DNA of 64,000 bases, taken from positions 7,548,499-7,612,498 of the forward strand of contig OZ020250.1 in the NCBI GenBank assembly GCA_963971285.1, read 5' to 3'. The notes beneath the pieces were generated by a model that did no database searches, had not been told where the DNA came from, and saw only the letters and a program-made list of their open reading frames with translations. The DNA comes from Astropecten irregularis. Lineage: Eukaryota; Echinodermata; Asteroidea; Paxillosida; Astropectinidae. Below, in pieces: positions 1 through 10,724 of the stretch; the stretch's first letter is position 1; each line of letters begins with the position of its first letter. The position numbers were made by a program, and so were the translations under genes.

Positions 1-332
1 AATTTAATCTGCTTCATTAAAGGAATTTCAACATTGTTTTTATGTACGCAGGGCTGTTGCACGGATCTTGTGGGGAGGCTGTCCATAAATGGACTATAAC
101 TGGTTGCTGTTCGTGAACTATAAAATTGACGAATCTAGATATTGTCACACTGCTATTATGGTCTTACTGTTAAGTACATGAAATTAAAGTAACATGTTAT
201 AAGAATCATGTATGCAACCCACCTTAAGATATAAAAAAGCTACACAACGTCTTTCGAGGAAACGAAATTGCCATCTTTCATATAAATTTGAAAGCTTAAT
301 CTTATCTAACAATATTTCCTGTTCTTCTTCAG

Positions 333-553
333 AAAAAATGATGGCTACTGGATCGGCCAAAATGATCGGGAGCAAGAAGGCGATTACCGGTATACCTCCA
401 GCGGGCAGTGTCCGGTTTATCTCAACTGGGACAATGGTCAACCCGACGGGGCAGGAAATGAGAACTGTAACTTAATGCACAAAACTCGAGATGGACGCTT
501 TTCTGATGTAAGCTGTAGCAACTGGCACTATACGCTGTGTGAACTGAAACTGG
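333..553 (+). CDS. Gene 1 exon: gamma CTLD second half
   Basis: The exon lies between a ttcttcag acceptor and a gtgagt donor, entering in phase 2 and leaving in phase 1. It encodes YWIGQND at its start, the sugar-site triplet QPD, then the cysteine series ENC, DVSC and TLC of a CTLD. The usual WND motif is F-S-D here. The matching first half must lie upstream of base 1. Length (221 nt) equals that of the other complete gamma2 exons at 5939 and 42946. Confidence 0.9.
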
Positions 554-3500
554 GTGAGTTAAAACGTCCGTGGTGAACTTCTTTTCAGAAATACCCCAAG
601 AATGCGACTTATTATTTCTAAGCTAAACGTTCATGGTAGGTTTAATTTCTTCTATGACCAACTGAGCTCTGAAAATGAATACATGTAGGTGGCGTTTGCC
701 CTTACGGCGAGTCCGGATAACCATATACAAGTTAGCCTTCTTACTTAGTGTCCAACTGCAGGCATTTAATTGAAAGGTATACTGTATAAAACATCATATG
801 AAGTTGTCTTAGTCATACATCTGTATTGTTATAAAACTCATTCTGTCTATAATTGTTTGTGCTAAAAAAATATTGTATAAAGACAAAAGAGGTATTTTAG
901 ACCCATAATTTAGCTCCCCACTTTTCGCGACGAAAAACCTTGCTTACGTCACATGCAGAACGCCACCTAGTATACTGTGGTGCGAGCCTTTGCTAGTTCT
1001 GTAGGTGACGTCGTACGCTACTGTTGCGTGGATCGGTTCCAAAAGGGATTTTTTGGGGTGGCGAGGCATACATTTACTGATTTTGCAACGTTTTGGTCAA
1101 AATTTCGCACTTACATAGAAATATACATTAATATAGACATGAATTATGTATTAAGCAATAATTTTAGAGCACTTTCACCCCTTCCCAAATTTGATTACAC
1201 TAAACCTTTAAGTCTCGGCAGATGCGATGTATACAAATCCGGTGAACTGAGCTTTTATATTCAAAGTTCTTTCAAATTTCTATTTCTACCGGTCTATGGA
1301 GGTCGAAATCGCATGGAAAATTTATATTTCTTCATGAATTGTGATATCATCAATCGTAGATGCTAAATAAAAACCAACGCATGACTGAACATGGCTAATC
1401 GGAACGCGTATAATCGTTTTGGGAAAACATAGTTTATATTGCATTTCTTACAAAGCGTATATTACAAAGGACACTTTATTAAGGATATTTTACCAGATTT
1501 TCGTGGATTGTTTTCTTTATATATGCAGTTGCAGACCAAGAGGCAACAACAGATCCCTTGATGAGTTGTGATGGCAGTACTATCAATCATGATATAGCAG
1601 GTAACTTCTTACAACATGTTTTTCTTTTAAAGAGAGAAAATAATTGATTGGAGATAATTTCTGTCTTCCAGTGTCCCCCTCGTTGATTTCCCGACGTTCT
1701 CTTCATCTTTGGATTATGCGGTTTTGCTTATCAGTTTGTTCAGACCTTCGTTCGGAGGCCTTTGGTATCGTGACTAAACCAGGCAACTGCTATTTCATGA
1801 CGGACCTGAAGCTTACCTGGGAATCGGCCGTCGACTATTGCCAGAGGGAAGGTTGGTCCCTGGTCGACGTTAAGGACGCTACGGAGAATAAAATACTGGC
1901 TGCCAGACACCGAGATTTTAAACCGTAAGGAGAATTTAACGCACATAATGACATCGAAGATGTTATATATTTTAGGTGATAGTCAGTGACTGAGTTTGAC
2001 GTAAATAACACTGAAGCAGATAATCAATGTCAATTACCTGTTTTATTTGCCATTAAAGGTAGTATCATACTTTGGAAAGAAACCAAAGCAGAAATATTCA
2101 CAGATTTACGTATAACTTACAGGGTATGAAGATGGTGATGGTACAAACATAACGTTAAAATGTTTCCGTCTGAAATGGTGTATTTATCCAGAAATTAGTA
2201 AAACAACGACCGAAAATCTTTTTGATCTTTAAAAAAATCAAAAATAAAAGAGAAAAGACTTAAGAAATTTTGTGGCTGTTTTTAACTGTTTTCTAAAAAA
2301 CAAAGTGGGCACCGTATGCGACTGAATTTCCACAGATGACTGTCACTGTATCTGTCTTGATATTTTTGCCCATGAATCTGTGTTTCTTTGATAAAAAACA
2401 AAGTATGATACTACCTTTAATGCGGCCATGTCATAAACTGTGCCCAATGCCAATAGGTCAAACGCTCTTCAAATCAAGAAAAAAAAAAGTCAAATCCATT
2501 TCGGACTTAAGTCACACAATGCTACTTTACCTGAAAATGTCATTCCCAATTGCTGTAATTCGTTTATAAGTTCATTGAATCCTGATTCACCTTGCTTAAA
2601 ATCGGCGCACTATACAGCATGTCCCCCCAAAAAACGCAACACTTTGTGTCGAGAACAATTATATAAGAATTAAACTGTTTATCACTGTTTATCACTGATT
2701 CAGATATGTAATACAGCCATGTCTTGGCTATCACCATGTAGAATTTGATCAAAATTTGACGGAGATTGAGAGTAAAAACTAAGACTGAATTACCCGACCT
2801 CAAAACCCGCCTTTCATCTTTCTTTCATACACATTATGTGTGTATTGACCACTATGCGTGTTATCCTTGCAAATTTGTTTTTAATGAGTACTCTTTCAAT
2901 TGGTCATTTTTTCGGTAATTTTATCTCTATTATGCTTAAATTCTACATTGTAATAGCCAATGCATGGCTGTATTATATAGCTGAATCTTAAAGTGATAAA
3001 CAGGTTAATTTTAACATTATGGTTCCCGACATAGTGTTGCGTTTTTTTTCTGGGACACCCTGTATACGGATTATTACGATGGATCTCCCCTTATGCCCCT
3101 TTTTCCTTTCATGAGAAAAGTTAAAAGTTAGAATTGGTGTGTTTTTCAATAATAACTAGGCATTTCTTTAGGAAAGGTTAATAGGTTAACACACACATTT
3201 TCCCGTGTAGTTTAGCAGAATACTTTTGGGTTGGTCAAAACGATCGAGAAGTTGAAGGAACTTGGAAGTATTCGTCCAGTGACACGCCCTCTGGTGTCGA
3301 AGTTTTCCTGAACTGGAGACTGGCCCAACCAGACGGCGATATATCGGAGAACTGCATCGTGATAGATCAGGGAGGCGAGTGGAGGGACACAAGTTGTAAA
3401 AATACTTACATTGTCACCTGCAAGAAACAAATCGGTATTTATATAATATTTTTTGAGGCTATGTGTAGACCGTCTAAAATATAATTTCGTTTCTTTCTTC

Positions 3501-6500
3501 AGTATTCTGATAAGAAGTACTTTGAAAGATTGCGATTTTCTCACAATAGAATTGTCCATTTTAAAATGAGTTTCATCTGCTAAATTATCAAGATTCAAAG
3601 TCTATGATTGCTTGCCGAAAAATGGTGTGTACTCAATTTCGCAGTGTTATGCACCACCATCCACAACGAAGCTTTCGGCGACCAGCTCATAAAACCAGGA
3701 GTCTGCTACCTGGCCAGCAAAGCTAAGGGAGTATTCCTTGATGCTAGGACCTTCTGTCAGGGACTCGAAGACAACATAGGATGGGATGTCGCTGACATAG
3801 AAGATGCGGTGGAGAACCAGCTCATCCAAGATGCAATAACTGCTATGAGAGATGCCGGCTTATTGTAAGTATCAAGGGCAATCAGTATAACTCGCTTACC
3901 CAATCTTCTACATCATCCTATATGAAGCAACCTATCTCAACGATCCCTCTTCAATCGGTCATCCTTGATTACAGGCCCTCTCCAACCACCGGCGCACCCA
4001 GGATGTTGTCTTGGGGGGGGGGGGTCTGGGCTCAAAGGAAATTGTTTCTCCCACAAAACATTTTGTGACTGCCCCCCCCCATTCCTCCTCTCCCTTTCCC
4101 TTTCCTCCCCCCACTTTTCAGGGACCCTCTTGGGGGGGGGGGGGGGGGGGGGGCTCAAACCCCCCGAGCCAACCCCCCCCCCCCTCCCCCCCGGGTGCGC
4201 CACTGTCTCCAACATCTGCCTTCCTTCTTGTCTCGTACTTCAGGAATTGTCCTTGCTGAAAGGGACATGGTTTACTGTATCATTTACTAAGATTCGTGAA
4301 TGCTTTTTTGCCCGTGGCCAGGACAAATAAGACATGGATTTTGAAACCACGTAGCAGTATAGAGTAGCACGTAGCACGTAGAGTGTACAATTGCTCTAAT
4401 ACAAACTTTCCCGCAGTAAATGTTTTATAGCTTATTTCAGTCTAGACTTTGTATTGATTTACTAATAGGATATGAAAAATGTTTTCTTAAGATATAGACT
4501 GTAATGTTTTATCATATTTCAACATCTTTAAAGGAATGGAACTTCATTCTGGATCGGCCAGACTGACATGAAGACCGAGAATGTTTGGAGATATGTGGAC
4601 GATAGCTCCAACAAGTGTAACGGCACAGTGTATCTCAACTGGACATCAGGCCAGCCTGACGGAGACCGTAGAGAAAACTGCGTTACATTCCACCACAATG
4701 ACAGCGGGACATTCCATGATCAGCGCTGTGACTCCACCTTCAACTACTTGTGCAAAGTTAAAGTTACCTCGGGTGAGTCTTATATGTTTTTCGTTCGCTG
4801 TAAGATGCAGTTTGGCTATTGGTTATAGTTCGCCAATGTTCATGCAGAAAATTAGAGGGACATATTATGCATACATTATGTGTCATTTATTGTAAGGAAG
4901 ACATTGTATACAAATGGAAACCAACTATGACTTCGATTTGAGCGAATAATGTGCTTTTTGTATTATGTATCACATTACAGAGACAGTGATTTTGTGTACC
5001 GGAGCTACTGAAGAGAATTTCATGGAAGACTCTGAAAGTAAGCATTGTTGGACCATGATTCTGCTCATGATTTTCTGATGTCTTTTTTTTTATCATTCGT
5101 TGACCGCTGAATAACGCTCTGAGTTTGTTTTCTGTTGTGTTTTTGCTTTGGCTTTTGTGGGGTTGTTTGGCTTTTGTGGGGTTTGTTTTCATTTTAATTT
5201 GTTTGTGGTAATATTCTCAACTTAGACTGTGAGTTTAACTCTAGTCTTTTCTTTTCGTTGATTGGTGCTTCCCAATAATTTAACCAAAACTTGCTATATT
5301 TTCATTTTTCTTATGAAGTCTAGATGTATTGTTTTGTGGCCATACATTGATCATATTCACGTGATAAGACCATACTGTGTCGCTTTTGGTTACCAGATTG
5401 CCGTGACATCTTGCCGTCTGCCTTCAGTAATCCCTTGGTGCCTGGGGTTTGTTACACCAGCGCCATCAACCAAAAGTTTACCTTCCAGGCGGCTCTGGAT
5501 TTCTGCCGGTCTCTCCCCAATGGTTCCTGGTCGGTGGTTGACATCGAGGACGCCGACGAGAATATGTTCCTTGAAGTATGGAACAGGGACAATTACCCGT
5601 AAGTATACTTTCACTTTCGGACATCTTTCACTTTAGAGAATGTTTTTTCGCGTTATCTTTGTACTTAACCTACACGTCAGGCCATGACCTTACGTGCAGA
5701 CAGTCAACCAATTAACCGCAAGTGAATGCTACTTGGATGCCCAAACATTGTACACATCTCTCCGTACGAGTGATCTTTCTACTCTATTTTGTGATGATAA
5801 CTGAATTGAAATATACATAATGTATGGTATTAAGAAAATTGGAGTCAGCCGATTTTATGCTTAGCAAATCGGTCTGGACAACTTATTTTAAAAACAAGTA
5901 AAAATCAAAGGAACATTCTTTGCATCGTTTACCGCCAGCACGAATGACGGGTATTGGGTCGGCCAAAATGATCGGGAGCAAGAAGGCAATTACCGGTATA
6001 CCTCAAGCGGGCATTGTCCAGTGTATCTCAACTTGAATAAAGGCCAACCCGACGGGACATGGATGCAGAATTGTCTGTCCACGCATAAAACCCACGATGG
6101 GGGGTTTGATGATACAGATTGTAACAGGAAATACTACACGCTGTGCAAGCTCAAAATTGGCGAGTACAAATTCCTCTGATTTTGTTCAATTGCCTCTGGT
6201 TCATTGAATAGAACATATTTGTTTGTTTCTTATTTCTATATACACTGATATCAATCCGGGGCCAATTTCAAGGCGCTGCCTAGCACAAACATCTGCTAAG
6301 CATGTCATTTCTGTCTTAATAAAAACAGGGTTAACAACCAAATGTCCATGTGTTGTGTATTATCGCTTGTGATTGTTCTTTGGCTGCTGTTCACTGTCCA
6401 TGAACATCAAATGAAATTTTCAACGGCGGTTTGTTTTATTGGGCAAGTCGTTTGTGTGCCGAGCAAATTTTTGTGCTCAGCAGCTTCATGAAATTGGCAC

Positions 6501-8152
6501 CAGGTCTCAGAATAGAACTTGAACGCAGATCAAATACATGTTAGGCATATGTGTGTGTTGTACTTTTTTCTAAGATAGCCTACATCTGTTACTGTCCATT
6601 TCCCATTATTGCAGACCTACAGCCAACAAGAGATGTTTCGTCCAATTGTGATGGAAGTACTGAACTCCCAAATGTGACAGGTAGCAAATACATAATTCAA
6701 ACATTCAACTGCTCAGCGAGACTGCAAACTCGACTTTCCCTTTATCTTTTGCTTTTTCTGGTTTTTCTATCAGCTTGTTCAGACCTGCGAGCAGACGCCT
6801 TTGGCAGCGTTGCTAAACCGGGCATGTGCTATTTCATGACGGACCTGGAGCTTGGCTGGGAATCGGCCGTCGACTATTGCCAGGGGGAAGGTTGGTCTCT
6901 GATCGACGTTGAAGACGGCACGGAGAATGCAGCGCTGACTGCCAGACACCGAGATTTCAAACCGTAAGAAAGATTGTATTGCTTGGACTGACTCAGCTCT
7001 GTAAAAAGGTCAGATTACTACGCAATGTTCTATGTTTTACTAAAGTGAATGATTGCTTTGGGATTTATGAATGATAGTTGAACAGTTTTCTGTTTACCTT
7101 TTGCTCTATATATTCCACCTAACACTGCTTGAAATTTGCCTACTGTGATGATATCGGTTGCTCCAGAACGAATAATCGTCTGTCTTATATGAGTCAGAAT
7201 CATGACCATAAGGGCATGCTTACAATCATCAATATTCCTCTTAAAGTGTTCCTTAAGTACCCCCAAGTTTTGAAAACTGTCATTAATTATGTTTTACTTC
7301 TCCAGATTAAACGACTTTTACTGGGTTGGCCAGAACGACCGGGAAATTGAAGGAACATGGAAGTATTCGTCCAGTGACACGCCCTCTGGTGCCGAGGTTT
7401 TCCTGAACTGGGGACCGAACCAACCAGACGGCGATATATCGGAGAACTGCATCGTAATGGACCAGGGAGGCAAGTGGAAGGACACAGGTTGCAACAATGC
7501 TCACTTTGTCACCTGCAAGAAACAAACAGGTATGATTATGTCTATATCTCTACATTACCCATACTTTTCTTTGTTGTATTTGATTCGGAGTGAAAATGAT
7601 GCTTTTGTACCAAGGATGCAGATAAACTGACACTAGAGACTCTGACAAAGGTTCGTACTTTCAAATGATTTCAACTTCAACCTATAGCTATCGGTCTTTT
7701 TGTTTTTGTTTCAGAAGAATCCGAAGGAGGCTCTTGTGCACAAAGTAAGTGCATATTTATTCATATCTAGTGTTAGCAATCTTCAGTGCTACTTACCATT
7801 CCCAAAGTACACCAACTCTAGATTGAAGGTTTTCATTAATGGCTAGACAGTTCAACTTGTAAATGAAAAGAATATTGCTCATACTTAAATTCCAGGTGTA
7901 TCCGCATTAAGATCCGGTAAATTCCTGTTCTTCTCAACGGACGCCACCTGTCGCCCAGAAGACGTACTGACTCCCAGCTACCGTGTCAAGACCAGAGTCC
8001 AGTGCGCACGGGACTGCTTTATGGATTCTGGCTGCAAGAGCTTCGGCTTCTTGACCTCTGGGAATGAGGACTACTGCGTGCTCTGTGGCAAGGCTCTCAA
8101 CATTTATGCCTTAGTGCACAGAGCTGGAAGCAAGGTCTACAACAAAGCATAG
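333..8152 (+). CDS. Gene 1: secreted multi-CTLD/PAN protein, 3' part (14 exons visible)
   Basis: The exons join as 333-553, 1535-1600, 1735-1924, 3211-3434, 3645-3864, 4534-4772, 4981-5037, 5397-5598, 5939-6159, 6615-6680, 6774-6963, 7306-7529, 7715-7744 and 7896-8152. The joined frame is open for 801 residues after a split first codon and ends at TAG 8150-8152. Domain order is half a gamma CTLD, long linker, alpha, beta, short linker, gamma, long linker, alpha, mini-linker, PAN/apple. C-type lectin domains bind carbohydrate or other ligands, often through Ca2+; PAN domains are disulfide-rich binding modules. An extracellular recognition protein, perhaps in immunity, is an inference. The 5' exons, including the signal peptide, lie left of the window. 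The paralogue at 18270-56016 has the same exon grammar. All internal exon phases agree, so the gene looks intact here apart from one GC splice donor at 6160. Confidence 0.88.
554..1534 (+). other. Gene 1 intron; possible short inverted-repeat element
   Basis: No exon of the lectin gene is visible. About 684-970 is bounded by the inverted 11-mer TAGGTGGCGTT and its complement, perhaps an old MITE. A 129-codon open frame at 977-1366 overlaps it and has no recognisable features. Confidence 0.35.
1535..1600 (+). CDS. Gene 1 exon: long linker before alpha CTLD
   Basis: A 66-nt phase 1-1 exon encodes about 22 residues with the pattern D-x-x-x-T-x-D-P and then CDGST. The same pattern recurs in the linkers at 6615, 44006 and 51466. 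An alternative acceptor six bases upstream (exon from 1529) keeps the frame and adds two residues; 1535 is chosen because it aligns with the paralogous linkers. Confidence 0.8.
1735..1924 (+). CDS. Gene 1 exon: alpha CTLD first half
   Basis: The exon is 190 nt, enters in phase 1 and leaves in phase 2 at CC|gtaagg. It encodes CSDLRSEAFG, then [20 protein letters not shown] and the end RHRDFKP. The cysteines fit the N-terminal hairpin pair plus the first core cysteine of a long-form CTLD. The alpha1 exons at 6774, 44204 and 52039 have the same length. Confidence 0.92.
2053..2424. mobile_element. MITE-like foldback element in alpha intron
   Basis: The ends are CATTAAAGGTAGTATCATAC and its near-perfect complement GTATGATACTACCTTTAATG, so this is a 372-bp element without coding capacity. 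A diverged relative with a similar left end starts at about 47136. Confidence 0.7.
2613..3064. mobile_element. Mariner-like MITE, family 1
   Basis: Terminal inverted repeats of the form TACAGGGTGTCCC followed by AAAAAACGCAACAC flank about 450 bp of AT-rich DNA. TA dinucleotides at 2611-2612 and 3065-3066 fit a Tc1/mariner-type target duplication. A second copy is at 25719-26115, and a single similar end is at about 20854. Confidence 0.72.
3211..3434 (+). CDS. Gene 1 exon: alpha CTLD second half
   Basis: The exon is 224 nt, phase 2 in and phase 1 out. It encodes [10 protein letters not shown], the triplet QPD followed by ENC, then EWRDTSC and VTCKK. QPD is the galactose-type triplet of classical CTLDs, and W-R-D sits where WND supplies calcium ligands, so this domain may bind Ca2+. 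Confidence 0.92.
3645..3864 (+). CDS. Gene 1 exon: beta CTLD first half
   Basis: The exon follows alpha2 directly with no linker exon. It starts after tttcgcag in phase 1 and ends at TT|gtaagt in phase 2. It encodes [26 protein letters not shown] and the strongly conserved helix [19 protein letters not shown] shared by every beta1 exon in the window. Confidence 0.92.
3991..4203. repeat. G/C-homopolymer-rich inverted-repeat element
   Basis: Begins GGCGCACCCAGG and ends CCCGGGTGCGCCACTG, with long G and C runs between. A related segment with C runs and the same GGGTGCGCCACTG end is near 24360-24465. It lies in the beta intron of gene 1 and has no credible coding content despite open frames. 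Confidence 0.6.
4534..4772 (+). CDS. Gene 1 exon: beta CTLD second half
   Basis: The exon is 239 nt, phase 2 in and phase 1 out (G|gtgagt). It encodes [25 protein letters not shown], the triplet QPD, RENC, FHDQRC and YLCKVK. The WND position reads F-H-D. An extra cysteine (NKC) occurs in all beta2 exons. Confidence 0.92.
4981..5037 (+). CDS. Gene 1 exon: short linker after beta CTLD
   Basis: A 57-nt phase 1-1 exon between a ttacag acceptor and a gtaagc donor. It encodes a 19-residue acidic, Glu/Thr-rich spacer with one cysteine. It aligns in length with the linkers at 40871 and 55007, which carry E-E-(S/T)-S-T-E. Confidence 0.78.
5038..5396 (+). other. Gene 1 intron, no feature seen
   Basis: T-rich intron between the short linker and gamma1. 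No repeat with recognisable ends and no coding exon were found. Confidence 0.6.
5397..5598 (+). CDS. Gene 1 exon: gamma CTLD first half
   Basis: The 202-nt exon enters in phase 1 (taccag) and leaves in phase 2 (CC|gtaagt). It encodes [40 protein letters not shown] and WNRDNYP. At DNA level it is very close to the gene 2 exon at 41447. Confidence 0.92.
5599..5938 (+). other. Gene 1 intron inside gamma CTLD, no feature seen
   Basis: A 340-bp phase-2 intron dividing the gamma CTLD. I see nothing beyond the splice sites. Confidence 0.6.
5939..6159 (+). CDS. Gene 1 exon: gamma CTLD second half with GC donor
   Basis: The exon encodes YWVGQNDRE, the triplet QPD, then QNC, DTDC and TLCKLK, 221 nt as in its paralogues. 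Two oddities: the highly conserved Trp of the LNW motif is Leu, and the downstream splice donor is gcgagt instead of gtgagt. Without splicing the frame meets TGA after six further codons. It is either a functional GC-AG intron or an early sign of decay. Confidence 0.82.
6257..6503. mobile_element. MITE-like foldback element
   Basis: GGGGCCAATTTCAAGG...GCTAAGCATG at the left and an inverted counterpart ending CATGAAATTGGCACC at the right bound about 247 bp. It lies in the intron between gamma2 and the long linker. Confidence 0.6.
6615..6680 (+). CDS. Gene 1 exon: long linker before second alpha CTLD
   Basis: A 66-nt phase 1-1 exon between attgcag and gtagca. It encodes DLQPTRDVSSNCDGSTELP and three more residues, the same pattern as the linker at 44006. 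Confidence 0.85.
6774..6963 (+). CDS. Gene 1 exon: second alpha CTLD first half
   Basis: 190 nt, phase 1 in and phase 2 out. It encodes [28 protein letters not shown] and [15 protein letters not shown]. It is nearly identical to the alpha1 exons at 1735 and 44204, as expected from recent duplication or gene conversion. Confidence 0.92.
6964..7305 (+). other. Gene 1 intron inside alpha CTLD, no feature seen
   Basis: A 342-bp phase-2 intron, much shorter than its counterpart at 1925-3210, which carries two MITEs. Nothing else was recognised. Confidence 0.6.
7306..7529 (+). CDS. Gene 1 exon: second alpha CTLD second half
   Basis: 224 nt, between tctccag and gtatga. It encodes [17 protein letters not shown], the triplet QPD, SENC, KWKDTGC and VTCKK. 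W-K-D at the WND position keeps the Trp and Asp of the classical site. Confidence 0.92.
7715..7744 (+). CDS. Gene 1 micro-exon before PAN domain
   Basis: A 30-nt phase 1-1 exon between tgtttcag and gtaagt, encoding EESEGGSCAQ. The paralogous micro-exon is at 55597. It is supported by consensus splice sites at both ends and by keeping the frame into the PAN exon. Confidence 0.75.
7896..8152 (+). CDS. Gene 1 last exon: PAN/apple-like domain and stop
   Basis: 257 nt, phase 1 in, ending with TAG. It encodes a domain with six cysteines: [32 protein letters not shown] and YCVLCGK, with the C-terminus SKVYNKA. The Cys and hydrophobic pattern fits the PAN/apple family. The paralogous exon at 55760 has the same length. 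Confidence 0.87.
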
Positions 8153-8576
8153 GAAAGTTTGACTTGATAACTGCGGTGATTTCTTAAAACAAAACCTTTA
8201 CAAAACCGAAGCGATTCTTTTGCCACTATTAAGTATATTCATTAGGTGTTATTAGTTTCGTTTTTAATTTCATGTTGCTGCTATGAGATAGAAACCGCAT
8301 ATTCTTTCATAGCCCTATTAATTGTTATACGCCGAATACGACATTGTATGCAATTATGGGACTCAGTTTATTTACGTTTTATAATTGCTTTCAATTGTGA
8401 GAGTCGTTGTATTTTGACACAGCTGCGTATAGTGATACGTGTGTTTTTGTGTTTCTGAGTATCTAGGACGACGGTGTGTTCATAAGATAAAGAAAGTGGC
8501 TTACTAGTGATAACAGATACTTAATGCTAACCAGTACGTATATAATTACATGTGAGGGATTTAGAAGTAAATTCAT
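8153..8576 (+). other. Gene 1 3' UTR/flank up to Ngaro insertion
   Basis: The first ~100 bases match the 3' flank of gene 2 (56017 onward, for example GTGTTATTAGT in both). Bases around 8260-8352 match gene 2 bases 56276-56370 in inverted orientation. No AATAAA was found here before the mobile element starts at 8577. Confidence 0.6.
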
Positions 8577-9093
8577 TTATACTCGGACTCAGTAATGAAT
8601 GAAACTGAAGACATAATATTTGTGTTTCTTGCCACAGCTTAAAATCATTTATTTCAAGTTATTTGCCAGATACCGAATTGTTTGGGCAAGCTGGCATCAG
8701 TTGCATGGGGGCTAACAGGCCCCAAACATATCAACCACACATTCAATGGACACCCAGGTCCCATGTACATGTAGGCCTACATCAATTATCATTTGGCTCC
8801 CAGGCCAGCAGTAATCATGCCAATACCAGATTATCTGGTCATCCAATTTTTTGTGGGTGACAGCCAAGGTTGTGCTATGGAACATACAGCACAAACACCC
8901 CTTTTTTGGTACATAAAAGGGGGGTGGCTGACCCCTTACAAATTTCAAATCTGAGTGTATTGTAAGTACACACATCAATAACAGTAACAATGTGAACTTA
9001 CAAGTAACAAAAACCTAACACTAAGAAAATGTTACATATCAATTCCTGCATGCATTAGGAGATGGCTGTCTTTGCATCCTGTGAAAAGCGCCA
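8577..9093 (-). repeat. Ngaro split repeat B2
   Basis: 517 bp starting TTATACTCGGACTCAG, the same as 9633-10149 throughout by eye. Short open frames inside it also recur identically and are not genes. Confidence 0.9.
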
Positions 9094-9140
9094 TCTTAAC
9101 TGAAACCTGCATTAAGGCAGGCGAAGGGGTGGTGGTGGGC

Positions 9141-9632
9141 AAAAAATACCCAGCTTGCTCAAAGTGCTGTGACAGAATGACACACATACACATCTTCCCT
9201 CCAAAACTTCCCATGCTTCAGTGTTGCATATCACCTGATTGGTTAAAAGTTTGGGGTGCTTGGCTGTGATTGGCTAAAACTCCTTATCTATGATTGGTCC
9301 AATCTATGAATAAATTAGTGCCAGAATCCTTCTCAGAATCCCTCTCAGAATCCCAACTTCTGCAAAACCCCAAATTTTCAATGAGTTTTGTTGAAGCAGA
9401 AAAGAGAGAAATTGATCAAAAAAGGAAAGCAATTGTCAACCATACTGAGAGCTACCAAATACAGCAAGATTGTAGCACAGGACAGTGTAACTTGTTAGAT
9501 ATACTGGTTTAAACCATGGGGTGCTACAGATATGTGATATGCAAATAAAACTCATTAATATTCATGAAGTACAGATATGTGCTTTGCCAAGTATAAAGAA
9601 TTCTGTCAAAACATGCATTGTGACAGAATTTC
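9141..9632 (-). repeat. Ngaro split repeat A2
   Basis: 492 bp from AAAAAATACCCAGCTTGC to GACAGAATTTC, identical by eye to 15121-15612. It joins directly to B1 at 9632/9633, the junction expected of the circular or tandem intermediate in split-repeat elements. Confidence 0.9.
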
Positions 9633-10149
9633 TTATACTCGGACTCAGTAATGAATGAAACTGAAGACATAATATTTGTGTTTCTTGCCACAGCTTAAAA
9701 TCATTTATTTCAAGTTATTTGCCAGATACCGAATTGTTTGGGCAAGCTGGCATCAGTTGCATGGGGGCTAACAGGCCCCAAACATATCAACCACACATTC
9801 AATGGACACCCAGGTCCCATGTACATGTAGGCCTACATCAATTATCATTTGGCTCCCAGGCCAGCAGTAATCATGCCAATACCAGATTATCTGGTCATCC
9901 AATTTTTTGTGGGTGACAGCCAAGGTTGTGCTATGGAACATACAGCACAAACACCCCTTTTTTGGTACATAAAAGGGGGGTGGCTGACCCCTTACAAATT
10001 TCAAATCTGAGTGTATTGTAAGTACACACATCAATAACAGTAACAATGTGAACTTACAAGTAACAAAAACCTAACACTAAGAAAATGTTACATATCAATT
10101 CCTGCATGCATTAGGAGATGGCTGTCTTTGCATCCTGTGAAAAGCGCCA
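9633..10149 (-). repeat. Ngaro split repeat B1
   Basis: Internal copy of the 517-bp B repeat, lying between A2 and the 3' end of the hydrolase frame. Confidence 0.9.
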
Positions 10150-10304
10150 CACGTGCGAAGCACGCCCCAACAGGAGGAAGCACAGCCACCACAAAATCAC
10201 AATATAAAAACTCCAACTTTTGGCTTATAAATGTAACTTATGTAAATAACCAACTAACAGCAATTCCATCAAACTGTAAACAGATCGAGTCAACTCGTTG
10301 ACTT

Positions 10305-10724
10305 CTACCAACATGTAGCAATGCATGACGCAAAATCAGACAGCAGTACATTAGTACCATCAACACTGAGGTGAACCCCGTCATATAAAAACAAGGCGTG
10401 ATTGTGCCTTTGAAACAGGTCATGGGGTAAGTAGGAAGCCCCAAACAGCCTGCAACGAGATCGTGCCCACCGATTGATAGACCGACGAACATGTTCCATG
10501 GCCCCTTGATCTTTTGCCCCAAAGTAAAACAGGCGTGGCAGTATAGCTGACCACACCAGAGTGGCAGAAGGGTAGTTTTGTCTGCAAAACTGTATGAAAT
10601 AGGCAATGCGTTGTCTAATTTGGAACATATCTGCATGGGCCAAGTCATTCGTACCAATGTGAATGATGATAATATCTGGTCGCGGTGCCTTCATAGAGTG
10701 CAGTAATTCAGGCAGATCACACAA
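10305..10724 (-). CDS. Ngaro SGNH hydrolase domain
   Basis: Encodes an SGNH/GDSL-type esterase-like domain. On the - strand the open frame extends upstream to a stop near 10858 and contains VGDS (about 10798-10808), the block I serine motif, before the first ATG. GTND at residues 24-27 and DGVH at 115-118 of the ATG-initiated frame are blocks III and V with the catalytic Asp and His. The first ATG (10724) would lose the catalytic serine, so translation probably starts another way: a splice-acceptor-like TTTTTTCGCTTAG lies just upstream, ending at 10829. Hydrolases of this kind are known in Ngaro elements; their role in transposition is unclear. Confidence 0.82.
   Translation of the reverse strand: MCDLPELLHSMKAPRPDIIIIHIGTNDLAHADMFQIRQRIAYFIQFCRQNYPSATLVWSAILPRLFYFGAKDQGAMEHVRRSINRWARSRCRLFGASYLPHDLFQRHNHALFLYDGVHLSVDGTNVLLSDFASCIATCW

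Noticed and set aside
977..1366. 129-codon open frame in a gene 1 intron
   Set aside because: No recognisable domain, overlaps a possible MITE, and the paralogous intron has no counterpart.
4010..4260. Pro/Gly-rich open frames on both strands
   Set aside because: They are artefacts of G and C runs in a repeat element.
8663..9512. Short identical open frames repeated at 9719-10046 and 15274-15492
   Set aside because: They lie in the Ngaro split repeats and show no coding features; the identity comes from the repeats.
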